A DNA stretch of 64,000 nucleotides from Atrichornis clamosus. Taxonomy: Eukaryota > Chordata > Aves > Passeriformes > Menuridae. The notes beneath the pieces are model-generated. The model did not search any database, was not told the origin of the DNA, and saw only the letters and a list, made by a program, of their open reading frames with translations. This document shows, one piece after another, positions 1 through 12,100 of the stretch (positions within the stretch are counted from its first letter, which is position 1; every line of letters begins with the position of its first letter). Location: NCBI GenBank assembly GCA_013400975.1, contig WBMZ01008660.1, positions 1 to 64,000 on the forward strand, given 5' to 3'. The position numbers and the translations under genes are program-made.

Positions 1-107
1 CGCTGGGCCCGCCCCCGTTACCCCTCGGCCCCCGCCCGTCGCGCGCCCGCCATGAGCCCGCGCCCGCCGGCCTGAGGCGCCGCCGGTGCCGAAGCCCGCC
101 CGCCAAG
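1..107 (+). promoter_or_regulatory. ARMC8: ARMC8 promoter-proximal CpG island and 5' UTR (partial)
   Basis: The 107 bases before the start codon are extremely GC-rich and CpG-dense. They include a GC-box-like CCCGCCCCC at about 8-16, and I see no TATA box. This is the usual architecture of a broadly expressed gene. CpG richness continues through exon 1 to about 660-700 and then drops sharply to AT-rich intron sequence. The transcription start cannot be placed from sequence, so the division between promoter and 5' UTR is unknown, and the upstream part of the promoter lies outside the window. Confidence 0.75.
52..75 (+). other. Upstream ORF of 7 codons in the ARMC8 leader
   Basis: An ATG at 52-54 opens a seven-codon frame ending at TGA 73-75, 32 bases before the ARMC8 start codon. 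Its context is CGCCATGA, with G at -3 and A at +4. It lies in the 5' UTR only if transcription starts upstream of 52, which is unproven. If transcribed it could reduce or tune initiation at the main ATG. No function is claimed for the peptide. Confidence 0.45.
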
Positions 108-115
108 ATGGCGTG
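104..115 (+). promoter_or_regulatory. YY1-like motif overlapping the start codon
   Basis: CAAGATGGCGTG closely resembles the YY1 core AANATGGCG, and the ATG of that motif is the ARMC8 start codon. YY1 motifs of this orientation just downstream of the start site are common in CpG-island promoters. The same bases also form a strong Kozak context (A at -3, G at +4), so selection for translation alone could explain them. Confidence 0.4.
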
Positions 116-152
116 TGTGCTGGAGGCGCCGCTCCGCATGAGCGTCCTCTCG
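108..152 (+). CDS. ARMC8: ARMC8 coding exon 1 (residues 1-15)
   Basis: It encodes [15 protein letters not shown] and ends at a GTGAGT donor at 153 in phase 0. The only obvious differences from the human N-terminus as I recall it are conservative or in the first ten residues. Met11 (138-140) is a second in-frame start. The exon lies inside the CpG island. Confidence 0.95.
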
Positions 153-3100
153 GTGAGTGCCGCGGGCCGGGCCCCGCCTGACCTTGGCCCCCGCCGGGCC
201 CCGCTGTCCGGCAGCGCCGGGAGCGGCCCTGGGGCTGCGCTGGGAGCGGCGGCGGTGCGGGCGGCGGGGCTGCGCTCCTTCCCGCTGCCCCACGAGCCGC
301 AACTTGTCCCGCAGCGGGTTTTCTCTCTGCCGAGGAGCCCGCTCCCGTGGCAGTGGAGGCGCCGGCGCCGCCGGACGTGTCGTTAGCCGATGACACGGCT
401 CGGGCTCGCCGGCCCCGGGCAGCTCCTGCTCGGCACCCGGAGGGGCCCGGCGCTGTTGGCGCTGCCCTTCCCCGGGTGTGTGGAGCAGGGCAGGGCTCCT
501 AGGAGCACTCCCAGCCCGGCCGGGCGCGAGGACTGTGCCGATGCCGAACCGGGGGCTCTCCCCACGCTCCCTACGCGGCTTCCCGGCTCCTGCAGCAGGG
601 AGGAGCCGCCGTGCTGCGGGAGGCTCTGACAGCCACCCTCCCTTCCCCGGGGACGGCCCGAGAGAGCACAGCGGTCCTGCTGCATCGCTGGGGTGCTGGG
701 AGTAGCGATGGAAAAGGTACAGCCCGGCTGCTGCCGCAAGAGCTGAGCGGTGGGGCCTTTTCTTCTGTTCCCTAAAACATTTGTGCTAGTTAAGAGAGCC
801 GTGAAACTGATAATGCCCCCAGATTCTTTATTTTGGGGACTGCCTGGATATAAATGCCCTTCTACATATTGCAGACCTCGTAGCTGATGGGGTGGAAGCC
901 AGGATATTTTAGAAACAGAAAGCTGCAGGATCTTAGAAGTCCAGAAAAGTTCTACATGTCAGTACATAGGGCAGATAACTAAAAGTCTATTGCTGTTCTC
1001 AAAAATACTGTCTTTCATTACACGGGGGAAGTGTATCTGTAGGATTTACGTGGCATAATTTAATAGTGTTCCTGGAGACAAAGGAGCCCTGCTGCCTCTA
1101 GATGATTCTTCTCTGTTATGTGAGACCACAAGCAAGAAGCTGCAGGTGCCTCTGACATCTGGGTGGGGAAGCAGGAGTAGATTCATCCCCTAAGCAGATC
1201 CTTGCAAAAGCAGGGAAGAATTGTCAATTTCCTCAGAGCTTCTCTCAAGATGGGCAAAGCTTAATGAAAAGAGATCTGGTGAAAAGAAAAAAAAAAAGGT
1301 GAGATAATGGAAACGCACCCTGGCACGTGTTCATGAGAACCTGGAGGGAAAATTCCCTTCTCCTTTCCCACCCTTATATTTTGGAACGCTTGCCATCTCC
1401 AACTTTGTATCTTCTCAAAAGGAATAACAAATCACTGGTGCATAAATGTGCAGCTTACAAGCATGGTCCTGTTGCTGAAAAGAGAGTTTGCATTGTCTTA
1501 TAAAGCACTCTGGGAATGCTGTGGGGAATATTGTGCTGCTGTCCCATTGAAACTGTGTGGGACACTCTCTGAAATGTGTAGGTATGTTGTGACAAAGTTA
1601 CAGAAAAATGTTTTGTTAGGAGCTTCCTTATTTTGGAGAGCTTGTTTGTGGGTATGGTTCTTGAGCAACATTAACTGCTCTTAGAAACTTTTTTTTTCAG
1701 GACTTCATTTTTATTCTATATAGTAATTAAATGTAATAAAACTGCAATTCAAGGCAGTGCTGATAACTACAGTTCATAAATAGCACTCTGTTAACTTGCT
1801 TTGGCACTTACCATGTTGTTATCTACGCTAAGCACCTCATCTTCCCTACATCACACTTAAACACAGGGTCGATCCTTTGTGTGATGTTGCCCAGTAGTAA
1901 CACACTGCACATTTAAATATGATTCTGTGGGTTTGCTGCCTCTTGCCTGAGAGGTTTTGACTTGCTGCTGCATAAGCCATCCGTGTTTGGCTACCATTGT
2001 ATGAGTTGATACAAACTATTGCAACTGTTTGTTCTCTCTCTGCAGGAGGTAACAGCCAGTAGCCGCCACTATGTTGATAGATTGTTCGACCTCGACCCCC
2101 AAAAAGTCCTCCAAGGTGTCATGTAAGTCATCTGAAGCACACTCGGGCTCTTGCTTGTGCATAGGCCAGGAGTACTTGATCCCACTAGAGCTCTAGGTCA
2201 AGGGCAAGAAGCTCTTCCTGTGTTTTTTTTGGAGAAACCTTAATGCAAACATGTCAGTATTGATACAGATACAGTATTGATATAGACTCTCACTCTGTAG
2301 TGCATATGGTTCATAACATAGCCTCCCAGTTGCCAGAAATGAGGTTAAACATTCTGTGAGCACTGACATTTTTTTGGATATATTTCTTCCTTTTGGCTGT
2401 GTTTTGCTCCTTTTCCAGGTCTGTTGAGACTCTTTTCTCTTACTCCACTGCCAAGTCAGTGTACCTGCCTCTTACTGCTTTCCCTGCTGCTGTGCCTGAG
2501 TGTTGCCTTTTCCTTTTTTAATGCTTGGCTTCTGTCTCACCATGGGAACTGCAGGCTGCACGAAAATGCTTCCATAGAAATGAATTTGGGTGCAAGTTGT
2601 ATTTCAGTACTTCTGTTGCATGCCAGTAGTTGGGGTAGTGACTGAAAGAGTGAGTCAAGGGCTTGTCCTGCTGAGCAGGAGTGAAAATGCTGCAAAGCTC
2701 TGCTTATTGCCTTGCTGTCCTTGGGCTGTGAGCTTTCCAGCAGAACCACACAGTCAAGGGGCAAATCAGTCCCTGCCCAGGACTGACTTTGGTGGTTAAA
2801 CCAGACCTTTTTGGGTTTAGTAGGAGCTTGCTGTCTGTGCCTGTCTAGTAAAACACCAGGACAAATCAAAGGACCAAGTGGATCAAAAAGCCAAGAATGT
2901 TGGTTGTGTTGCTTAGCGCAGCCTGAAGTGTTTTCCAGTAGCAGGTGAAAACAGTTATTCCAGAGGTGTCCAGGGGCAACATGTCGGTGTCCCTTTAAAA
3001 TACACAAAGAACCCAACATAGATAAAACTGTCCTGGAAGCTTCCTTGGTTGAAATTACCTCTACAAAAACTTCTGATACCCTGCTGTAACAACGTACAGG

Positions 3101-6100
3101 TTCCTAACTCTTTGCTGTAGGAGAGTCTGGTTTTGCTTCCATTGCTTGGCCTTCTTAGTCCACTCATAAGGGCTGGTGGAGTGCTCCTGGGGAAGGATGT
3201 GTCTCACCCCATGTCCCACAGGGGTGACTGAGCCCCTCTTTTCTCCCTGGCTGGTGCTCCTTCCCTGCTGTTCTTTCTTTTCAAAGGACTGGAGCCCACA
3301 GCCCTTGGTAATCCCTTCCCTATCTTTTGATACGTTATTCATATCTTTTGAAGTATAACTGATCTCCCAGAAACAGGAGTTTTAGGCAGCATCTTTGTCT
3401 CTGCTAACATCTGAAAGTCTTCATCTCGTCTGTGGGTGTCAGTGGATTCTATGCTGAGATCCTTTTCTTGTATTTAAAGACAAGAAAATACCAATTTATT
3501 TCACAATATCTCTCAAAGGGCAGATTTGGATGGTAAAACTGTATTTTTTATGCTCTGGTTGAAATAATAATTGTGACAGTGTCTTTGCTGCCTCTGAGCC
3601 AGTCCTATGTGGCAGATGTGTTGTTTTCAGAATACTGGTGGATGGATGTGCAACAGTCCAATTTAGAAGAATTTATATAAAAAGTAGAATTTAGAGTAGT
3701 GTTTGTATTAAAAATTTCTGTCAGTCCAGGATTCTTTTTGGACAGAAAAATGCTGCTTTGCCCTTCTTCCTTTGATTTCAGGGTATGTGCAGAGGTATTG
3801 AAGTTGGAATGAACTGGTATTTGGGGTGGAGTAGAAAAGGATTAAAGTTTTTCCAGAAGTGCCTGTCAGAAGCTTTACCAGATATGCTGCATCCTGTGCA
3901 GAAAATCTTTGTTTCCTAAGATGTGCTGGTTTTTCCCTGCATCCTGGTTGGAAATACTGATGACCTAGATTTTTATTTTGATCGATGGAACTGTATGAAT
4001 ATCAAGGATCAGAAAATGGGCTGTTGTAAGAGGCTTTGTTTCTGCAGATTGTCTTCACTTACAGCAGTCCTGTTTTTCATATGCTTGAATGAATAACTTG
4101 GACTTGGGGCTTTTTTTAATTGCATCCTTGTAATTTTAATGAAATTCAACTTTTGAATGAGCTTTGATAAAGGTAAAATGTACCTAAATGCTTCTTGAAC
4201 TTGAAAATCATGCCAATCCAGTTTTCATCTTGTAACTTGTGAAAGCTTTAATTACATATTCTGAAAGTATTTAAATGATCAAAATCTCTTCTTTTCCTTT
4301 TTCTCCCATGAATTTTCAGAGGGGTGGTATTTAGAGTCTTCCTTGTCCAGACAGCGAAGCTTTACCTGGTTAGGAGCTTTTTCCTTTTCCTTCTGTTGGG
4401 AAAACAGAAACCATTTCCTTGTCGTCCAGTACTGCTCCATGTGGGTCTATTGGTCTTATTTCAAAATGCCATGTTTCCTGCAGAACTTCTGTTCACATAA
4501 TTTCTGTCCTGTTTCTGTGCATATTGATAGTGGGCAGGAAGGGAAGAGTTGTGAGTACCTGCCAGTAAATCTTGAATTTCTGTTCAGAATTTGAAATGTT
4601 GAGATTCTTACAAGGATGACTGCTACCTTTTACTGTACCTGGTAGTGAACTCAAGTGTTCAAGGCCCATCTCCACACCCACACCTGTGTGTCAGTGTATT
4701 ATTTACCTTCTGCTTACTGTCTTTGTAGATGAGCAAGGTTAATATAGTAGTTTCCTTCTGTAAACATGAACTCTACACTGTGGCCATGCTTCTGCTTGAG
4801 AGGTCTTTATAGGTTTGCTTTGTGCCTCCTTAGGTGCTCTTGTGACCCTTTCGTCCTGCACATGCTGTTGTACAGTTCAGGTTTTCTCCAGTGTGCTGTG
4901 AGTGCATTCTGCAAGGTCAGCACTGATGTCAGGTGTGCAGCTATTGAGTGCAGCCCTTGTTGACAGTGCCTGCACTGCTTCAGACAGATACTGCAGGGGA
5001 TTAAATGCTGTGGTCTCTCAGAGCTGCTCTTAAATGTGCTGTTGTTATTGACAGGGGAGCAGAACAGAAGTGACTCTGTAAGTTTCTGTGTTTTCATGAG
5101 AGCTTCCTTTGTCCCAAGACAGTTTTGCAACATCATCCTGTGCTTTGCAGTGTGGCAGTATTTATTTATTTTTTTAAAAGCATTTCTGGGTTGTGATCCT
5201 TAGACTGTCCTTTGCTTTTCACCTGCAGTTAAGCTCAGGACCACATTGTTCAGATGCAAGACTGATACCTGTTTTTATCCTCTAATTTATTTGCTGGCTG
5301 GGGGCTTGAGAGACATTTTGTCATGCTTGCATTTAGCCTGGTGCCTTCAAAGTGGCAATCTATCATTTTATGGAGAGCTGTGTAATCCCCTCTCAAGGCT
5401 GGGTTTGAAAGGATCTTCCTTTCTGACAAGCCTGGCTTACTCAAGGTCCCAACTGTTCCTCATCAAGCTGTTCCTCAGCAGTCAGAGGGTGTCATTCTTT
5501 GTAAATGATCATCTTTGTGGTGCACTGAGAATTCCTCTGCTACTGCTGTTCCTGTCCTTTATGGCCAGCAGGAATTAGTAGACAGGCATTTTCCAAATTT
5601 GTGTGTTTTATTTATCAGGACAATGAAAGAAGCATCCTATGGAAATGGCTCGTGGTACTGGGAAACCACCTCACACTGTGTTTTACAGACAACTTTTAAA
5701 ATTTTTGTGTTTTGCACTTGAAATACATGTTCCAGGCACGTATTTAGATGGCTGTGTGATAGTGTGCTGTGTTTCTCAGCTATGGCAATTGAGTGAGCAG
5801 CAGTGCAGTGCCCACAGCAAAAGCTGTGAGGAATATGAGAGGAAAATTCATGGACTGAGAAGAGAAGAAATTCCCATCTCAACTCTGATGGAGCAACAGG
5901 TACTCCCTTCAGAGAGTTGTTAAGAAGCTACTTCTGCTTCTTGTTCTTCTTGTCTGTTAAACAAACCTTCTGTAACACTTAAGTGATGAACAGCACTTGT
6001 TTCCACATTTTGCATCCTGAAATGTGGCATCACATTTTCAGTCTCAGTGGGTACTTCTGAACCTCAGTTTTCTGCAGGAGCTGTGGTTTGTTTTCTGCAT

Positions 6101-9100
6101 ATTCCCTTGTCCCTGTGGAACAGAGCAGTCCTCAGTGGGTTGTTCCTGTCATGCCTTGCCCCTGTACATTTTTGGTCAATTCTGTCTCCTGGACAGTACA
6201 ATGTAGTAAATGCATATCCTGCATGGAACGTGGAGGTATAGTTGGCTAACAACAAGTGATGGAATTTTTTTGAAGCATTGTTTTTGTGCAAAGTCATTCC
6301 TGTGTTGAGGGAAGAGGCTCCTGAGTCTCTTGTTGGTGCTTTGTGAACTGCAGTTTGGGCTCTGTGGCTTGGAGCTGGAAAGCTGCAGGATCTGACAAAT
6401 TGGAGCAGGTTTTGGTGATGCTGGGAGCACTGCTCCATTTTTTGTGTTTTCCCTTTCAAGAGGTGAGCTGTGAAGGAAAGCTTTGCAGAGGGAGAGAAGA
6501 AATGGAAAGGTTCAAACATTGCAGAGCTAAGTAGTGCTCTGTGAAGAGGGGCTTTCAGTGTAGAGGGTTTTGTGGTCAGGTGGAAGGATAGTGTAGACAG
6601 AGGGAAGAGAGGGAGGTGCACTTCCATGCAAGTGTATTCCTGAGACAGAACAAGGTACACTTTGTGCTTTCTTTATAATGCAGCAAAAGGTGCCTATGCA
6701 GAATAGTGTTTTTTGCAAGTATGTATTGTAGCTTTTGGTCTAATGTTTAGAGGTGGGCTAAGCTTCAGGTGTACCTATGATGTTTGGCCAGCAATCTTCA
6801 GCCTTACAGGGTTGTTTAATATTTCAAGCCTTGCTCAAGTTACCGCTCTGAGCCCATGAGAGAAGAGTGATGATTGTTGCATCTGTTTCAGTGCTGCTTT
6901 TCAGATGGACCTGAAGCCACTTTTCTCCAAAATCACTCTGTTGATACCACCCTCAGTGTGGTGATACTGATGCTGTGATGATGTCAGTCTCTAAGTCAGA
7001 TGAGGGAGGAGAAACAGCTTCTGTCAAGACTGGCTGATGGAGCTGGGGAAGGTCGGGCAAGTATTGGTCACAGAAGTCCTGAGGTGTGGCTTAGGGACTG
7101 ACTTCAAGCTGAGCACAGCTGAACACTACATGGCCATTCAGACTTTACCTTCCCTCTAATACTCTGTTAGACAAATGCAGTGTCTGCCTGCAAGGGAGGA
7201 CAAAAGCAGCAGGCAGCTGAGGGAGAAGTAGTTATGCCCTTTGGGGATGTGTAGGGTGTTGTCAAGACTGAACTCAGAGTCTGAGCTTGAGGAATGTGTG
7301 CCACAAAACCAGAAAAGCTACTGAGTTTGATTCTTCATATTTGGAGTTGGATTTTTTTGGTTCCAAACTGCCAGTTTGCATTGATTGGAATCAACATTAA
7401 AAAATGTTGAATTTAGTTACTTTCCAAAAGAAGCTGATTTTCCACTTGCTATATGGAACTTTTAGGCTAATGCCCCATAAAGAGTTGGCATTTTTAGGAA
7501 CATGCAAAGAACAGAACTCTGTTTACCAGTTCATTTGCCTACCAGATGATTCAGCTGACTTTACTGTGTATGCTGTACTACTGGTGCTGAACTGATACTT
7601 CCAAAGTGTTGAGATTTTTTTCTTTGGGGTTTGGAGCAGGAAGGCTAGCTTGTAAAATTACTTGCTAAAACGTTCTTCAAGCAGGCCTTATCTGAAGTGT
7701 CCAGAAATTCCAGGATGAGAGAGTTTATGTGGATAGAGATATTATGGGATTTCTGTTCTAATGAGAATTTAGTAACACCCATTTGAAAAAGGAAATTTAG
7801 GCATAAGTAGACCAGTACATCGTCTTAGCTGATGGCTGTTTGGAGCTAAAAATCAGAGACTCTGCTTCATGTCAGAAAGACTTTAGATTATTATAATCTA
7901 ATGGGTAGTAGCTGTGTCAAATTAACAATGTTTCATGATCCTTCAGTGATTTCTGGCCTAAGGTGCAGTGGACAGTGTCAAACAATACTCCAAGCTGGCA
8001 TCTAGGACAGCCAAGCACATACTGCAAGGCCATTTTAAGGTGTTTGCCTGTACTGACTGAAACTTAAAAGACTTGTGGTGGGCAACATCCTGTAGATAAT
8101 GAATGGTGGGTTTAAAAGGGGACGATGGACTAACTTTAAATAAAGAGACAGTGAACGAAGAATAGTGCAATAAAAATGTAGTGTTACAGGGTACCTCTTG
8201 GTTTAATGAAATTTCATTTAATTTTTGCTTAAGCTGTGGGATGCAGTGCTTAATGATGCAGGCAGGAGTTCATCCTGGGAAGAAAAATATTGTGGGGGAT
8301 AGATATTAAAAAAAAAAAAGGTACCACAGGTAATTCATCTGAAGCAGCAGTGGTGGAGCTGCTCTCTCCATGTGGTTTGGCTGTTTCGGGACAGTTGTGA
8401 AAGAAGGGTTTTGCTGATCCGGTGTCACAGAGCAGGGATTTCCTGAGTGAGGATTTTTGAGAGTTCCGCTGAACTGCAGCTGTTTTGCCCACACCTCTTT
8501 TGGGATAATTCTCTACTGTTAGGACCTAGTTTGGTTAAATAGCAGAGATTGATGCTGAAGTTGAAATGCTGATAATACAGAGTTCCCTCTAGGTATGCAT
8601 TGTGTGGATTTGTTGGTTTGGGTTTTTGTAGTTTGTAAAGGTTACATAATAAAAGTTATCTAAACTGCCATCCTCCACTAAGTGCAAACACTTTAAATTT
8701 GAGTTACATTGTTTTTGAGGCTGAGCGGGGCAAATTCTCTATCTATTAGTGATCTCATGCAAGGTGTAGCATGATGTCCAGACTCAGTGCAAGGGGATGA
8801 GTCAATAGAACATGCTTGGGAGAGGAGGGAAAAGCAGCATCTTCCTTTTGCCAGTCCACGCAGGGGCTGGAAGGGAACTGAAGTTGAAACTGCAGCCAAA
8901 GACATGGAGAGCCTAAGTTGTTAAGGGCAGCAAATGAAATGACTGATGGTAACTCCTACCTGGAAGTGAAGGTTTGCTATGAGGGGTTGCTGCAGTCTGT
9001 CACGCACAGCGAGATGAGCACTGGAAAGTGGGATAAATTCAGGGTAGGAGTAAGCTATAAATATCTCAAACTCCAGGTACGGATCACTGAAACATTTCCC

Positions 9101-12100
9101 TTTCTGTTTGGTAGACTTCCCTTGGCAAGAAAACTTAGGATACGGTAAGTTGCCTCTCCACAGAGGATACTTCAGATAGGAGGAGTTGAAGCATTTCCTG
9201 TGGCATTGTGATATGGAGGAGTTGGATTAAACAATCACTTTTAGCATTATGTGTGTTAAATTCTACTGTTCTGCAGTGCTGTAATTATAGCCAGATGCTG
9301 TTTTTCTACAACACTTTGATTTTATGCACTGAGGCTGCAGAATTAAGATTGAGAACAACTATGGATTGAGGGGTTTTTGTTTAAATGTTGAGTTTGTTTA
9401 GTTTGCACTGTATGTTTATTGTGTCACAGTTTCTAAGTGTTAAAATTCAAGGAGTTGAGTAACATTGTCTCAATGTGCTACTCTGTCTTTTCTATAGAAT
9501 CATCTTTTTCATTGCATCAACTGATACTTTTTGAATGTGATTAGAAACCTTGAAACCTTTCTTCCCACCTTGATGATTTGCTTGAGTTTGGCAGGAGTGT
9601 TTAAAGTTTGGTTCACTTGGTTGGAGCAGGACTCATGTTAGTACAAACTTGCTGCTTACTGATGGGGTGGAAAACAGCTTCAAGCCACAGTAGTGTTCAT
9701 CTTAGAAATCAATTCTGTGGCAATGGTGATGGACATATTTTAATGTGCAAAACTTGTCATTAATTCCTGTTGTTGTTTTGCATCTGTTCGTAAAAATGGG
9801 AAAGTAGAAGAAAGGCAGAAGGAAGAGGAGGCAAAAGCTATAGAAAGCGAAATTGCCCAAACTTAGCTCCTCCCCAGTGAGTTTCTGACTGGAGCCCAGC
9901 CGGTCCAGGTGCCATTTGCTTACATGATCCTGAAACTTGGAAACTCTCCTGGAGTTGGGGCAGATGGTTTTTATTTGTGTCTTTGTATCAGCTGCCAGTA
10001 CCTCAGCTTTTTAGATGTTTGCATTTGGAATTTTTGAAGACTTGGAGAATGCTGCTTTGCGTCACTCTATTGTTGGTGACTTTGGTCAGGCCCTGGTAGA
10101 TAAATCTCCTGGCCTGACAGTACTTTGTGCTGGGAGCTTCCTCTGGCTGCCTAATCGGCTCGGAATCTCTTGGAACTATTTCATATTCAAAGTGAAAGCA
10201 TTGGCTGGAGGTGCCCAGGGCTGCTTTTCCTTCTATGGCTGTTGAGCTCATGTCTGATATGCTTCTCTGTTTAGGAACCCCTGAGATTTGGCTACCTGCT
10301 GTTTTCCAAAGCCATAAGATGAGGAAATGTCGTGCAGGCTGTTTATTTCCTCCTCTTTGTGGAGTTCCTGTGGCTGCTTCCTCAAGTCACTCTGGCTCGT
10401 TTCAAGATCTTTTGTGTTGTTTTGTTGGAAGGTGACATAGGAAAGCTCCAGGGCTTCCTATCAGAATTTTATAATTTCTTCTGTTTGTGCTTGCTTTACT
10501 GTATTTAAAAATGGAGGTGCAACCAAATTGTCCAGGAGGTGTCCTTGTATCCTTGCTGCTTTCTCAGGATCTCTTGTGCAGCAGGGGTGCAGGTATGGAG
10601 GATCACTGGGGATACTGTAGAGGGCTGTTCTTAGATGGGACTTGAGCTCACTCTTCTGTTTCATTGGAGTTTTATTCTGTGGGATGAGTCCCAAACTTAC
10701 AATTGGCTTCATGATAATGTTGAACTTCAATAATTTCTGTGTAGGATGAAGTTCAGCACCTCAGCTTCCTTCTGCAATAGTAATTTTCATTGACAGAGTG
10801 TAGAGTACTAATTTTCTCAGGACTTACACATTTAATAATATTATTTTTTTATTGGTTAGGAATCACTGAAACTGGAAGACCATATTTTACTCACAAACTG
10901 TTATATTTAATATTGCTTCTTGCTTATCTGAAGCAGCTATATCTGGTGACTTTAAACAGTTACACATTGAGCATCAGAATAAAACCAGAACTTCATACAC
11001 AGTTGGCAGATTAGGTCCTCTTGTTACTCTTGTCAAGCTGCATTTGGATGGAAATTAGATTTTTCTTTAGTTTGAAGTACTCCTAAAATATTTCAAATGT
11101 TCCTACTATGTTAATATACAAGCATGCATTGCATTTTATTTATAGCTAATTAACCAAACTGATTGATTTTGGCTTGCAATGTTCTGAAACATTGTTGGAG
11201 CTGATAAATCTCACCCAATAATTTCTTCTGCTTTTCTCAAGTTTGTAGGAAGAAAATCAGCCTTGCTACTTTTCCAGTTTCTAGTTTGTTTCACAGCTTA
11301 AAGCTGAGTGGCCACAGGGTTGAACTGATGAAAGGATATTTCTACTTCTTTAAGAAGCAGTAAGAGATGGAAACAGCTGGTTTAGCACTTGAAGCAATAT
11401 TCCCAAGCACTTAGCTAGGATCTCTTTGCAGTATTTTATTGTTGGCAGCTTGTATTGTTCCTCCTTGAAAGTTTTTTCATGTGAATTGCTTTATTGTGCT
11501 ATATTAAATATCAGCATAAATATCACTATTTAAATCATAGATTTTAAATCTATGCATTATGTTGATTGTAATTCAGGTTATTTTGTTAAATGACTTGGAA
11601 TTTAGTTTGAATCTAAACTATAATATTTAATACACAGTATATAAAAAAAACCAAACCAAAACCAAAAACCCAGCCAATCTCAAATGCATCTTAAGGCCTC
11701 TGTTTTATGGAGTTTCAGATTTGTGTTTTGGCTCTCTGCGAAGCTGCTGTTTTGGGGCTGAGAAACTCAGAAGTGCTGGAGTGTTCTGAGAGCAGGTGCC
11801 AGGTCTGAGTTTTCCTTGTGAGGCTGCTCGGGCCGTGCTGGTGCCTGGCAGCAGGTTCATAACCTGCTGGAGAGCTTGGAGCTGGGAATTGCAAAGCTTG
11901 TGTCTCTCCCTCTGGATCATGGGCATGTCACAGGTTAGGCCTGGAGTCACCACAGACGAATTGTTCTTCCCAAGTTCTCATCTCTCTGTAGCTGTGTTTT
12001 TGCTGCTGTTCCCTTCTTCCTCCTTTTCCTTCCAAGGACTCCTTTTCATAGAGGAAATGCAGTGCCTGACATTTGGAAATAAAGTGGGTGTTAGTTTTGG

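Noticed and set aside
18..739. Several 75-118-codon ORFs in the first 740 bases on both strands
   Set aside because: CpG-island sequence is stop-poor. Only the 45-base segment of exon 1 matches a known protein and a splice donor.
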